Source of the DNA: JANMMJ01 sp964543235
GTDB taxonomy: Bacteria; Pseudomonadota; Alphaproteobacteria; Rhizobiales; Aestuariivirgaceae
Assembly: GCA_964543235.1 (NCBI GenBank)
Contig: CAZIXE010000030.1
Coordinates: 1 to 44,933, forward strand
Direction: 5' to 3'
DNA: 44,933 nt
Position numbers and translations under genes: made by a program. Below, in pieces: positions 7,370 to 15,154 of the stretch (within the stretch, counting starts at the first letter, position 1; every line of letters begins with the position of its first letter). A model generated the notes under the pieces. The model did not search any database, had not been told where the DNA came from, and saw only the letters and a list, made by a program, of their open reading frames with translations.

Positions 7370-8293
7370 TCATGACGTCCGGCCAATGGCGGCAGGGTCG
7401 AAGGGCGTCGACTGGTACATCTCGTTGATCCAGTTGCCAAACAGGAGGTGCGCGTGGCTGCGCCAGCGGTTCTCCGGCGGCAGGCTGGGATCATCATGGG
7501 GGAAGTAATTGCGCGGCAGCTCAATGGGCTTGCCGGCATTCACGTCGCGCCAGTATTCATCGCCGAGAGAGCCGGTATCGTATTCGATATGGTTGAACAT
7601 GTAGAGCGTGCGGTGCGGTGCGTCGTTGATCAGGCACAGGCCGGCCTCTTCCGACTCCATCAGCACTTCCAGGTTGCGGCCTTCGGGCAGGTCGGCGCGG
7701 CGGTTCTCGGTCCAGCGCGAGACGGGGATCGAGAAGTCATCGGAGAAACCGCGCAGAAATGGCGAGGCGGGATTGAGGTTCTTGTGGCGATAGACGCCAA
7801 AGGCCTTCTTCTGCAACGAATGTTTGGGGACGCCATGGAAATGATGCAGGGCCGCCTGCGCGCCCCAGCAGATAGTCATGGTGGAGTGCACATGGGTCTG
7901 GGTCCAGTCAAAGATGCGGGTGAGTTCGTTCCAGTAGGTTACATCCTCGAATTCGAGCAGCTCCACCGGCGCGCCGGTGACGATGAGGCCGTCAAACTTT
8001 TCGGCGCGCAGGCTTTCCCAGTCGCGATAGAAGGCGAGGATGTGGTCGGCCGGCGTGTTCTTCGGCGTGTGGCGTGTCATCTTGACCAGTGTCAGTTCGA
8101 CCTGCAGGGGAGTGGCACCGCAAAGCCGGGCGAACTGGGTCTCCGTTCTGATCTTGTTGGGCATCAGGTTGAGCAGAGCGATACGCAAGGGGCGGATGTC
8201 CTGCCTTGCGGCGGTGGCTTCGGTCATGATCATGACGCCCTCGCGCTCGAGCACGGTCCGGGCGGGCAGGTCATTCGGAATCTTGATGGGCAT
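7370..8293 (-). CDS. metAA: Homoserine O-acetyltransferase (MetA family, acetyl-CoA type)
   Basis: A 307-residue enzyme that activates homoserine by O-acylation, the first dedicated step of methionine synthesis, in the cytosol. The catalytic set sits at canonical MetA numbering: Cys142 (ICWGAQAA), His235 and Glu237 (FNHIEYD). The acyl-donor position 111 is Glu (GAPVELLEF), where E. coli has Gly; in the family Glu111 goes with acetyl-CoA and Gly111 with succinyl-CoA, so acetylation is predicted. Start MPIKIPNDLPA is the family start. It follows a P-loop ATPase gene with a 5-base gap, so the two are probably one operon with the phosphatase downstream. No SAM riboswitch is evident upstream. Confidence 0.96.
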   Translation of the reverse strand: MPIKIPNDLPARTVLEREGVMIMTEATAARQDIRPLRIALLNLMPNKIRTETQFARLCGATPLQVELTLVKMTRHTPKNTPADHILAFYRDWESLRAEKFDGLIVTGAPVELLEFEDVTYWNELTRIFDWTQTHVHSTMTICWGAQAALHHFHGVPKHSLQKKAFGVYRHKNLNPASPFLRGFSDDFSIPVSRWTENRRADLPEGRNLEVLMESEEAGLCLINDAPHRTLYMFNHIEYDTGSLGDEYWRDVNAGKPIELPRNYFPHDDPSLPPENRWRSHAHLLFGNWINEMYQSTPFDPAAIGRTS

Positions 8294-8298
8294 GGCAA

Positions 8299-9159
8299 CT
8301 ACTGGCTGTCGATGGCGCGCGATACAAGCGCAATGAAGTCGGCTTCGGTCCTGACGGCGGGGATGTCGCGCATTCGGACGGTGTAGCCATGCTGCCGGGC
8401 GATCGCCTGGTAGAGCGGGATGCGATGGTGCAGGAGCTGCTCGAAGCCCCAGGCGGCAAAACCGTCGGGATCGACGGCATTGTCGTCGGAGATGCGGTTC
8501 TCGGCCTTGTAGCGTGCCCAGGCGGCCTCGAGGAAGGCCGGCTGGTAGTACATGGGTTTGGGATTCTGACGAAAGCGCTCGACCAGCATGCGGGCGTGTT
8601 CGGGGGTGCCTTCGATGTACAGCAGCATGGTGTGCTCGGCGAGTGACTGCAGCACGCGGTCACCGGGATCGTCGACATCGACGACTTCGCAGAGGCTGCC
8701 GCCCGAGTCGCAGACGAAATGCTCATAGCCATAGATGTCCCGCGACTTGCGGATGAAGTGCGGAACGTCAAGCAGGGCGGAGATTTCAGCCTCGCGGTGC
8801 TGGTCCTGGCGGCGCTTGTATTCGGCAAATGGTATGCCGCCCTTGTCCGGATTGCCGGGCTTGCCGAGATAGGTCGACAGCGGACTGAGATTCTGGAAGG
8901 TGATGTTGGAGGAGATGTAGATCGAGTCCGACAGCAAGAGCTCGCGCAGGAAGGGGACCTTCATGGCCTCGCGCTTGAAATTGTCGACGATGTGCTCGCC
9001 CATGTAGCGGGTGCCGATGCGGTAATCGACCGAGTAGTGAAACCAGCGGCTATCCTGGAGCAGATGGGCAAGGGTGGTCTTGCCCACGCCGGACATGCCG
9101 AAGATGGTGACCGCCTTGTGGGGCCAGGCGCGGAAGTCGTGGCTCGAGGTGAAGCGCAT
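8299..9159 (-). CDS. P-loop ATPase/kinase-like protein of unknown function
   Basis: A 286-residue soluble protein with an N-terminal Walker A (residues 21-28, GMSGVGKTT) and a likely Walker B-like FVCDSGGSL segment near residue 150. No ABC, AAA or sulfotransferase signature is obvious. The rest is rich in aromatic and charged residues (RWFHYSVDYRIGTRYMGEH; PKPMYYQPAFLEAAWARY). The shape resembles small nucleoside or shikimate-type kinases, but substrate motifs are not recognised. It is 5 bases upstream of metAA and must be transcribed with it, suggesting a role linked to methionine or homoserine metabolism; this is only context. The start at 9159 is the first ATG and lies close before the P-loop. 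Confidence 0.75.
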   Translation of the reverse strand: MRFTSSHDFRAWPHKAVTIFGMSGVGKTTLAHLLQDSRWFHYSVDYRIGTRYMGEHIVDNFKREAMKVPFLRELLLSDSIYISSNITFQNLSPLSTYLGKPGNPDKGGIPFAEYKRRQDQHREAEISALLDVPHFIRKSRDIYGYEHFVCDSGGSLCEVVDVDDPGDRVLQSLAEHTMLLYIEGTPEHARMLVERFRQNPKPMYYQPAFLEAAWARYKAENRISDDNAVDPDGFAAWGFEQLLHHRIPLYQAIARQHGYTVRMRDIPAVRTEADFIALVSRAIDSQ

Positions 9160-9201
9160 GGCGGCGGTTCCTAGCCCAGCCGGCCGCGGCGGGCAACGGG
9201 C

Positions 9202-10572
9202 TCAGAAGTCCTTGGTCAGGCGGAAGTCGATGGTGTGGGAGTCGTACTCATAGAGTGCGACGTTGGAATTGTTCAGCGTGTAGCTGTACTCGATCACTGG
9301 AGCGTAGCCGATAATGTCGAGGTCGCGTTTGGTGAGCCCAATGGTGGCGGTGTAGCGGTCATCGGAGCGGGGCTCGCCGGCGATCTTGTCATAGTCGAGG
9401 AAGCGGATTTCGGCGCCGAGGTTGACAGTGATTCCGTCGCTCAGTTCCTTGTAGATCCCGGCATTGGCAGCATAGGACCAGTTGCTGTGAAAGCCGTCAT
9501 CGGCCTCGACGCGGGCCAGGTTGAGGCCGAACGAGGCCGCCAGAGACGGATCGAACACGTGGGTCCAAGTGCCCTGGCCCAGATAAGCCATGCCGTTCTG
9601 GTTGTCGTAGTCCGGGTAGGAGCGGAACTCGATGGCAATGCTGGCATCGACACGATCCTGCGGGGTGAGGCGCTGCGAGGCGCTGATACGCGGGCCGAAG
9701 CCGTAATAGGCGAGGTCGGCGGCATCGCCAGACAGCGACTGGCTGCCGACGATGCCTAACCCCAGGTGCCCGGCATCGTGGAGGTAGCGGATTTCGGCGC
9801 TCTCGCTGAAAGACAGCTGGTTGAAATCGCCGTCCTCATAGAAGCGGCCATTGGCGCCAATGCCGAAGACGGCCGCATAATCGTCCGCGAGCCGCTTTGT
9901 GTAGGCAGCGCTGACGCCAGCGGCGAGGCCGACGCCGCTCTTTTCGCGGGAGTCGGGATCGATCTGGAAGGGGATGCCGTTGAAGTGGATGGTGTCGTTG
10001 GAGGAGCCGTTGTTGATGTTGGTGCTGGGCGCCACCGAAACATAGGTGCTGATGCGATAGGGACGGCGGGCATCGATGGTGTCAATGAAGGACTTGATGC
10101 CCTGGGCCTCCTGCGGGGTCGGCGCCGCGCTCATCAGGAGTTCCAGATGATGCCTCGCCGAATCGTCATCTTCGAGCAGGTACAGCGTCCGGGCAAGCTC
10201 GGCACGCACCAGCGTCAGCGAGGGGTCATTCGACAAGGCCTTGCGGAACAGTGCCACCGCCTCGCGCGGCTTGCCGCGGCCACGGGCAATGAGGCCGCGG
10301 ATGAACAGGGTGCGGTTGGCGGCAAATCTGCCCTGCAGGGGGTAGCGTGCGAGGAGGGTGGCAGCATCCTCATGCTGCCCGGACCGCGCCAGCCGGATCA
10401 GTACCTGAACGCGTTCGGGCTCGGCAAAACCCGAATATTCGTCCAGCTGTGACGGTGCGAGTTCAGCTTGGACGGCGCCTGGCATTGCCATGGCCAATGC
10501 CAAAAACAGAACGGGAGCGCACCATCTGGCGCTCCCGTTTCTGAAACTGTCTGCCGCCTGTCTCGGTGTCAC
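9202..10572 (-). CDS. Surface lipoprotein assembly modifier (Slam-type translocon)
   Basis: A 456-residue outer-membrane protein predicted to move a partner lipoprotein to the cell surface. A signal peptide (residues 1-36, cleavage VQA-EL) is followed by a TPR-like helical domain (about 45-160: AVALFRKALSNDPS, LVRAELARTLYLLEDDDSARHHLELL) and a C-terminal beta-barrel (about 175-456) that opens with VAPSTNIN and ends in Phe, as Slam/DUF560 proteins do. The frame is open to 10668 but overlaps the lipoprotein; the GTG at 10572, 13 bases after the lipoprotein stop with GGGA upstream, is chosen. Codons 12-21 contain a strong terminator hairpin. The neighbour is a TbpB-like lipoprotein, the expected client. 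Confidence in family is high; the client is inferred. Confidence 0.88.
   Translation of the reverse strand: MTPRQAADSFRNGSARWCAPVLFLALAMAMPGAVQAELAPSQLDEYSGFAEPERVQVLIRLARSGQHEDAATLLARYPLQGRFAANRTLFIRGLIARGRGKPREAVALFRKALSNDPSLTLVRAELARTLYLLEDDDSARHHLELLMSAAPTPQEAQGIKSFIDTIDARRPYRISTYVSVAPSTNINNGSSNDTIHFNGIPFQIDPDSREKSGVGLAAGVSAAYTKRLADDYAAVFGIGANGRFYEDGDFNQLSFSESAEIRYLHDAGHLGLGIVGSQSLSGDAADLAYYGFGPRISASQRLTPQDRVDASIAIEFRSYPDYDNQNGMAYLGQGTWTHVFDPSLAASFGLNLARVEADDGFHSNWSYAANAGIYKELSDGITVNLGAEIRFLDYDKIAGEPRSDDRYTATIGLTKRDLDIIGYAPVIEYSYTLNNSNVALYEYDSHTIDFRLTKDF
10501..10539 (-). terminator. Intrinsic terminator/attenuator inside the slam signal-peptide codons
   Basis: An 11-base perfect stem (AACGGGAGCGC, 10529-10539 read on minus; partner 10510-10520) with an 8-base loop, followed on the minus strand by CTGTTTTTG. 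It begins 47 bases after the lipoprotein stop and 33 bases after the slam GTG. It should stop much lipoprotein transcription, with slam depending on read-through or on ribosomes melting the hairpin. Confidence 0.8.
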
Positions 10573-10585
10573 TTTATCCCGGCTG

Positions 10586-11788
10586 TTACTGGGCGTTGAA
10601 GACGCCCGTGTGCTGCAGCGTCGCTTGGCCGTTGTCTGCTGCCGGGAACTCGCCGCCTTGAGGATCATAGTCTCCCGTCAGAACCGTGAAGACGCCAGTC
10701 GTCTCATTCGGATTGGTGCCATTCTGTCCGAAGAAGCCGCCATGCATCTGGTTGTTGGTTGTGGTCTTCAGGAAGTTATCGACCTGGGCCGTGCCCGAGT
10801 AGGTTGCGCCGGCGATCGTGCCCTTGAGCTGGATGTTACTGTGGAAGTATCCGGGTTCAACGAGATTCGGGCCACTGACCGTGGTGCCGTCAGGCTTCGT
10901 CCAGGTATCGGTCGCGTCGGTGTAGCGGTTCCACTCATTATTGTCGTCACGCCAGCGCCAGTTCTGGGGCGTCAGTGTCCCGACGACCTTGCCGGTTCCG
11001 AAATTGGCGGTGATGCTTGCAGCACCATTGGAGGCGAAGACGCCGTTGGGATCGATGGCCTCGACGGGCGCACTGACAGTCGGAACCACAAAGTTGTCGG
11101 CCTTGGCCGTCGAACCGTATCGGCCGGTGAAGGTTGCCGAGCCGGTGGTCGGCATATTGGCTGTCGGTGTGCCGCCAAAGGAATACGCCTGGCGCGAACC
11201 AAGTCCTGCCGAGAGCGTTCGATACTGTGCGGCATAGCTGTCCTGGAAATCCCAGACCTGAAGCTGGAGATCCGTATCCGCATACTCGGTGTAATTGCTC
11301 GCACCGAGATTCGAGGGAGAGACGGCATTGGGATTCCGATCAAGCGTGCGCGACTCGGGCCAGTTTTCGTTGCTGTCGGTGCGGGTGTCGATTTCGTACT
11401 TGGCCTGGTTGGCGCTGTTGCGGGTTAATCGAGAGAGCGAACCGCCGGAAGGCGATACGAGTTCGCCATCTTCCAATACAATTGTCTTGTCGCCGGTATT
11501 GAGATTCGTATCATTGCCACCGATCGTATCGCCGCCGCCTGTCGTGTCATCGCCGCCGCCNNNNNNNNNNNNNNNNNNNNNNNNNNNNNNNNNNNNNNNN
11601 NNNNNNNNNNNNNNNNNNNNNNNNNNNNNNNNNNNNNNNNNNNNNNNNNNNNNNNNNNNNGTGGTGTCCGCCGGGCAGTTCAGGCCGCAAAGATCGAGGC
11701 CGGGCGCGGCGTCGGGAAGGCTGCCGCCCTTGCAGCCGGCAAGGCCCACGGCCGAGGCCGCAATCAGGATCAGAACATTGGCGCGCAT
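10586..11788 (-). CDS. TbpB-like surface lipoprotein, probable Slam client (interrupted by assembly gap)
   Basis: A predicted lipoprotein starting at the ATG at 11788: MRANVLILIAASAVGLAGC gives a good lipobox (Cys19). The early mature part has a Cys pair (LCGLNC), then the sequence enters 100 Ns inside a Gly/Asp/Thr-rich low-complexity linker (GGGDDTTGGGD on the other side). The C-terminal 300 residues are beta-rich and end with the TbpB-type barrel pattern: an N-I-Q-L-x-G-T-I-x-G-A-x-Y-x-G-x-A strand, then GGFFGQNG and TTGVFTVLTG. Such barrels occur in transferrin-binding protein B and other Slam-dependent lipoproteins. The ligand is unknown; the family also includes non-iron functions. True length is unknown because of the gap; the upstream frame to 12199 is spurious. 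Confidence 0.82.
   Translation of the reverse strand: MRANVLILIAASAVGLAGCKGGSLPDAAPGLDLCGLNCPADTXXXXXXXXXXXXXXXXXXXXXXXXXXXXXXXXXXGGGDDTTGGGDTIGGNDTNLNTGDKTIVLEDGELVSPSGGSLSRLTRNSANQAKYEIDTRTDSNENWPESRTLDRNPNAVSPSNLGASNYTEYADTDLQLQVWDFQDSYAAQYRTLSAGLGSRQAYSFGGTPTANMPTTGSATFTGRYGSTAKADNFVVPTVSAPVEAIDPNGVFASNGAASITANFGTGKVVGTLTPQNWRWRDDNNEWNRYTDATDTWTKPDGTTVSGPNLVEPGYFHSNIQLKGTIAGATYSGTAQVDNFLKTTTNNQMHGGFFGQNGTNPNETTGVFTVLTGDYDPQGGEFPAADNGQATLQHTGVFNAQ
11561..11660. other. Assembly gap (100 Ns)
   Basis: Exactly 100 undetermined bases, the usual placeholder for a gap of unknown size. Both edges are inside the same lipoprotein gene, in a Gly/Asp/Thr-coding repeat (GCCGCCGCC and GTATCGCCGCCGCC on the plus strand), which probably defeated assembly. 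Confidence 0.97.
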
Positions 11789-11879
11789 GATTTGGTCCAC
11801 CACCACTGACAGGTTTTGCTCAAATTGACGGTTCCGGGCTAATTTTGCGTTAAGCATGTCGGGGAAGTTGCAGGCCGTT

Positions 11880-13172
11880 ATGATGCAGGATGTTAAGGAA
11901 TCCGAAACCTGGTACGAGGCCACGGCAGAGCGCGGCCCGCCGCGGCCGGCGCTGTCGGGAACCGTGGAAGCCGAAGTGTGCGTCATCGGTGGCGGCCTGG
12001 CCGGCCTGACCCTGGCGCGGGAACTGGCCGGGGCCGGCCGGCCGGCGGTCCTGCTCGAGGCCCGGCGGCTCGCGCATGGCGCCTCGGGCCGCAATGGCGG
12101 GTCAGTTTCGCATGGCTTTGCGGAAGACATCGATGCCGTGGCGGCCCGGCTAGGGCTCGAGTCGGCGCAGCAGCTGTTTCGCCTGTCGGCCGGGGGCACC
12201 GCCTATGTGGCGCAGCAGATCGCCGAGGGCGATCCCTCGATCCGCATGGGCGAGGGCTCGATCGTCGCCTGGCGCACCAATGACATGGCGGGCGGCCGGC
12301 GGCTGGTCGAGCGCATGCAGCGGGATTATGGACTGTCGCTCGAGCTCATCGGCCGCGAGGAGCTGCGCCTCCTGCTCAGAAGCGAGCGCTATTATCTTGG
12401 TATCCGCAACAGCGAGTCGTTCCACATCCATCCCCTGCGGTATGCGCTGATGCTGGCAAGCCGCGCCGAGGCCGCAGGTGCCAAGCTGCATGAGCAGACA
12501 CCGGCGCTGGCCATCACGCGCGAGGGCGGCGGCTGGCGGGTCACGACACCGGGCGGTGCGGTCCGCGCCCGCCATGTCGCGCTCTGCGTCTCGGCCCTCG
12601 ACCGTCGCCTGCACCGCTTTACCGGTCGCGCCATCCTGCCGATTGCGACCTACATGATCGCTACCGAGCGCCTGAAACAGGACGCGATCACCACGCGGGC
12701 GATGATCTCGGATACGCGCCGCGCAAGCGACTATTACCGGCTCAGCAATGATGGCCGCATCCTGTGGGGGGCGCGTATCACGACGCGCGTCACCGCCCCG
12801 CAGCGCCTGGGTGAAATGCTGCGGCAAGATCTCATATCGGTCTATCCGCAGCTCGGCCGGCCGCGCGTCAGATATGCCTGGGCCGGCCTCATGGGCTATG
12901 CACTGCACAAGATGCCGTTGATCGGCCGCGATCATGACGGCATCTGGTACGCGACAGCTTTCGGCGGCCATGGGCTCAATACGACGGCGATGGGGGGCAT
13001 GCTGCTGGCGCGGGCCATCACGGAGGGCGATGATGAGTATCGCCGCTTCGCCGCTTTCGGCCCGCGTTGGGCCATGGGGAAGCTGGGGCTCGCCGGCGTA
13101 CAGGGAACCTACTGGTGGATGCAACTCAGGGACCGGATCGACGAGGCGCGCGCCCGGCGGGATGCGGCATGA
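11880..13172 (+). CDS. FAD-dependent oxidoreductase (DAO family), first of a pair
   Basis: A 430-residue flavoprotein of the D-amino-acid-oxidase/glycine-oxidase fold. The FAD dinucleotide site is near the N-terminus (VCVIGGGLAGLTLARELA, acidic end of strand 2 at LLEARR), followed by the ASGRNGGSVSHGF motif shared with gamma-glutamylputrescine oxidoreductase (PuuB/OrdL) enzymes. The C-terminal FAD motif is IWYATAFGGHGLNTT. It probably oxidises a secondary amine or amino acid with O2 or another acceptor. The frame opens at 11856; ATG 11880 (or the adjacent ATG 11883) is favoured by GCAGG upstream. The stop overlaps the start of the next oxidase (ATGATG), implying coupled translation. The substrate is unproved. 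Confidence 0.88.
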   Translation: MMQDVKESETWYEATAERGPPRPALSGTVEAEVCVIGGGLAGLTLARELAGAGRPAVLLEARRLAHGASGRNGGSVSHGFAEDIDAVAARLGLESAQQLFRLSAGGTAYVAQQIAEGDPSIRMGEGSIVAWRTNDMAGGRRLVERMQRDYGLSLELIGREELRLLLRSERYYLGIRNSESFHIHPLRYALMLASRAEAAGAKLHEQTPALAITREGGGWRVTTPGGAVRARHVALCVSALDRRLHRFTGRAILPIATYMIATERLKQDAITTRAMISDTRRASDYYRLSNDGRILWGARITTRVTAPQRLGEMLRQDLISVYPQLGRPRVRYAWAGLMGYALHKMPLIGRDHDGIWYATAFGGHGLNTTAMGGMLLARAITEGDDEYRRFAAFGPRWAMGKLGLAGVQGTYWWMQLRDRIDEARARRDAA

Positions 13173-14467
13173 TGGGCGGGCGTGCCGGCGTGATCACGAA
13201 GGACTGTTCCTTCGAACCGTTCTGGTGGCGGGCGGCGCCGCGCGAAACCGCTCCGCCACCCGATCTTCCGGCCGCAACGGATGTGGCCATCGTCGGTTCG
13301 GGTCTGACCGGCCTGGTCGCGGCGCTCTATCTGGCACGCGGTGGGCGCACGGTCACAGTCCTGGAAGCGCAGGAGCCCGGCTACGGGGCCAGCACCCGCA
13401 ATGCCGGTTATGTCGGGCGCACCCTCAAGCACGGTTTCGGCGAGCTGATCGAAAGCCACGGCCTCGACTTCGCCAAACGCATCTATGGAGAGCTGATGGA
13501 GGCGTTCCTCGCTGTCAGGACGGTAGTCGCCGAGGAAAAGATCGCCTGCCACTACCGGCAACAGGGCCGGTTCCTGATGGCGACAAGCCCGGCGATGTAC
13601 GAGGCGATGATGCGGGAGTTCGAGCTGCGCGCGCGGCATCTCGACGAGCCGTTCATGGCTGTCAGCCGCGCCAACCAGCGGCGCGAGATCGCCACCGACC
13701 ACTATCACGGCGGCGTGCGGATCGACGACCATGCCGGCCTGCATCCTGGACTCTACCATCAGGGTCTCCTGGAGCGGGCGCGGGCTGCCGGAGCAACCGT
13801 ATGCGGCCATACGCCGGTTCTCCGGATTGCCAGGCTCGACCGCGGCTTCAACCTCGATACCCCGCGCGGCCGGCTGCGCGCCCGCGATGTCATCATTGCC
13901 ACCAATGGCTATTCGGGTGATGCCTTTCCCTGGCTGCGCAACCGGATCATGCCTTTCGACGCCTACCAGACGGTCTCGGCACCGCTCGGGACGGCGCGGG
14001 TCGACGAGCTGCTGCCGGGCGACCGCACCTTCATCGACTGGAACTTCAATGTGGACTGGGTCAGACGCGCGCCCGGCGATCCCGCGCGGATCATCTTCGG
14101 CGGGCTGACCGGCGGCCGCAACCAGGATCTCCGCGTCATGGCTTCCCGTCTCAAGCAGCAGCTGCTCCGCATTTTTCCGCAGCTTGCCGATCTTCGCTTC
14201 GATCACGTCTGGACCGGCAAATGTGGGGGGATGCGCGACCTGTTCCCGCATATCGGCCAGCATGACGGCGTGTATTTCGCCGGCGGCTACTGCTTTGCCG
14301 GGGTGCCGATCGGCACGCTTTTCGGCATCAAGCTGGCGCGCCGGATCCTCGTCCAGGCCGGCGGGGAGAGCGCGTTCGACCGGCCTGTGCCGTCGATTCC
14401 GCTCTATCGGGGGAACCCGTGGTTCGTGCCACTCGCCATCAGGTGGTTGAGTCGGCACGACCGGTAG
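13169..14467 (+). CDS. FAD-dependent oxidoreductase (DAO family), second of a pair
   Basis: A 432-residue flavoprotein similar in plan to the preceding gene: FEPFWWR near the start, an FAD site VAIVGSGLTGLVAALYLA ending in VLEAQEPG, the GASTRNAGYVGRT motif, and a C-terminal GVYFAGGYCFAGVPIG. N-terminal tryptophans before the FAD site are typical of PuuB/OrdL-type amine oxidases. The ATG at 13169 overlaps the TGA of the upstream oxidase by 3 bases. The two proteins diverge enough to be distinct enzymes rather than a recent copy, and may act in sequence or as a heteromer on an amino acid or polyamine. It converges on the ankyrin gene with 6 bases between stops. Confidence 0.88.
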   Translation: MMGGRAGVITKDCSFEPFWWRAAPRETAPPPDLPAATDVAIVGSGLTGLVAALYLARGGRTVTVLEAQEPGYGASTRNAGYVGRTLKHGFGELIESHGLDFAKRIYGELMEAFLAVRTVVAEEKIACHYRQQGRFLMATSPAMYEAMMREFELRARHLDEPFMAVSRANQRREIATDHYHGGVRIDDHAGLHPGLYHQGLLERARAAGATVCGHTPVLRIARLDRGFNLDTPRGRLRARDVIIATNGYSGDAFPWLRNRIMPFDAYQTVSAPLGTARVDELLPGDRTFIDWNFNVDWVRRAPGDPARIIFGGLTGGRNQDLRVMASRLKQQLLRIFPQLADLRFDHVWTGKCGGMRDLFPHIGQHDGVYFAGGYCFAGVPIGTLFGIKLARRILVQAGGESAFDRPVPSIPLYRGNPWFVPLAIRWLSRHDR

Positions 14468-14473
14468 ATGCCT

Positions 14474-15148
14474 CTACCTGGCGCCGGCAGCCTCGAGCAT
14501 GCGCGCCATTTCCGCATGGCCACAGGCCCTGGCATGGGCAAGGGGAGATACACCTTCGCCATCGGCAAGATTTACATCGGCGCCGGCCTCGATCAGCTGC
14601 TTCACGATATCCTGGTGGGTAGGTCCGCCGTCGGAGAGGATGATGGCCTCGAGAAGCGCGGTCCAGCCAAGGCGGTTGACATGGTCGATGTCGATTGCCG
14701 TCCCGAGCAGTTCGCGGACAGTCTCGGGATGGCCATGATGGGCGGCCGGAATGAGCGCAGTACCGCCGTAGCGGTTGGTGTCCTTGAGATTGGCGCCGGC
14801 CCGCAGTGTCATGCGCAGGATTTCGAGGCGGCCTTCGGCGCCGGCATAGAGAAAGGGCGTGTCACGGATGTTGTCCTTGGCATTGACATCGGCCCCAGCC
14901 TCGATCAACAGGCGGGCCGCCTCGATGGCGTTGGCTCGGGTGGCGGTCAGCAGCGGCGTCCGCTGCGCCCTGTCGCGGGCATCGACCTTTGCGCCCTGGG
15001 CCAGCAGTGCCTGCAGCCGTTCGACATCATTGGCGGCTGCGGCGGCATGGAGGGCCCTGGCTGCCTCGTCCATCGCTTCCTCCGCTTCAGCGTGCACTGC
15101 AATGCAGCCCGCCGCGAGGCTCAAACACACATGGCGCCGCGTCAGCAT
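14474..15148 (-). CDS. Exported ankyrin-repeat protein
   Basis: A 224-residue protein with an N-terminal export signal (LTRRHVCLSLAAGC...AVHAEA) and about five ankyrin repeats (about residues 32-222). Clear repeat cores are AAAANDVERLQALLAQGAKVDARD, LLTATRANAIEAARLLIEAGADVN and AHARACGHAEMARMLEAAGA (read as separate pieces). Export suggests a periplasmic binding role. LAAGC might act as a weak lipobox, otherwise cleavage is after HAEA. ATG 15148 and GTG 15151 are both possible; the gene lies 3-6 bases after the MoxR stop and is surely co-transcribed. Small periplasmic ankyrin proteins such as AnkB protect against oxidants in other bacteria, but nothing here proves that. Confidence 0.85.
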   Translation of the reverse strand: MLTRRHVCLSLAAGCIAVHAEAEEAMDEAARALHAAAAANDVERLQALLAQGAKVDARDRAQRTPLLTATRANAIEAARLLIEAGADVNAKDNIRDTPFLYAGAEGRLEILRMTLRAGANLKDTNRYGGTALIPAAHHGHPETVRELLGTAIDIDHVNRLGWTALLEAIILSDGGPTHQDIVKQLIEAGADVNLADGEGVSPLAHARACGHAEMARMLEAAGAR

Positions 15149-15154
15149 CACGCT

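Noticed and set aside
11789..12199. Upstream extension of the lipoprotein frame
   Set aside because: It would run through the divergent oxidoreductase start and bury the lipobox signal. The frame across the N gap is in any case arbitrary.
12150..14458. Minus-strand frames of 324 and 449 codons opposite the oxidoreductases
   Set aside because: The plus-strand frames carry FAD-binding motifs and coupled starts; the antisense products are low-complexity.
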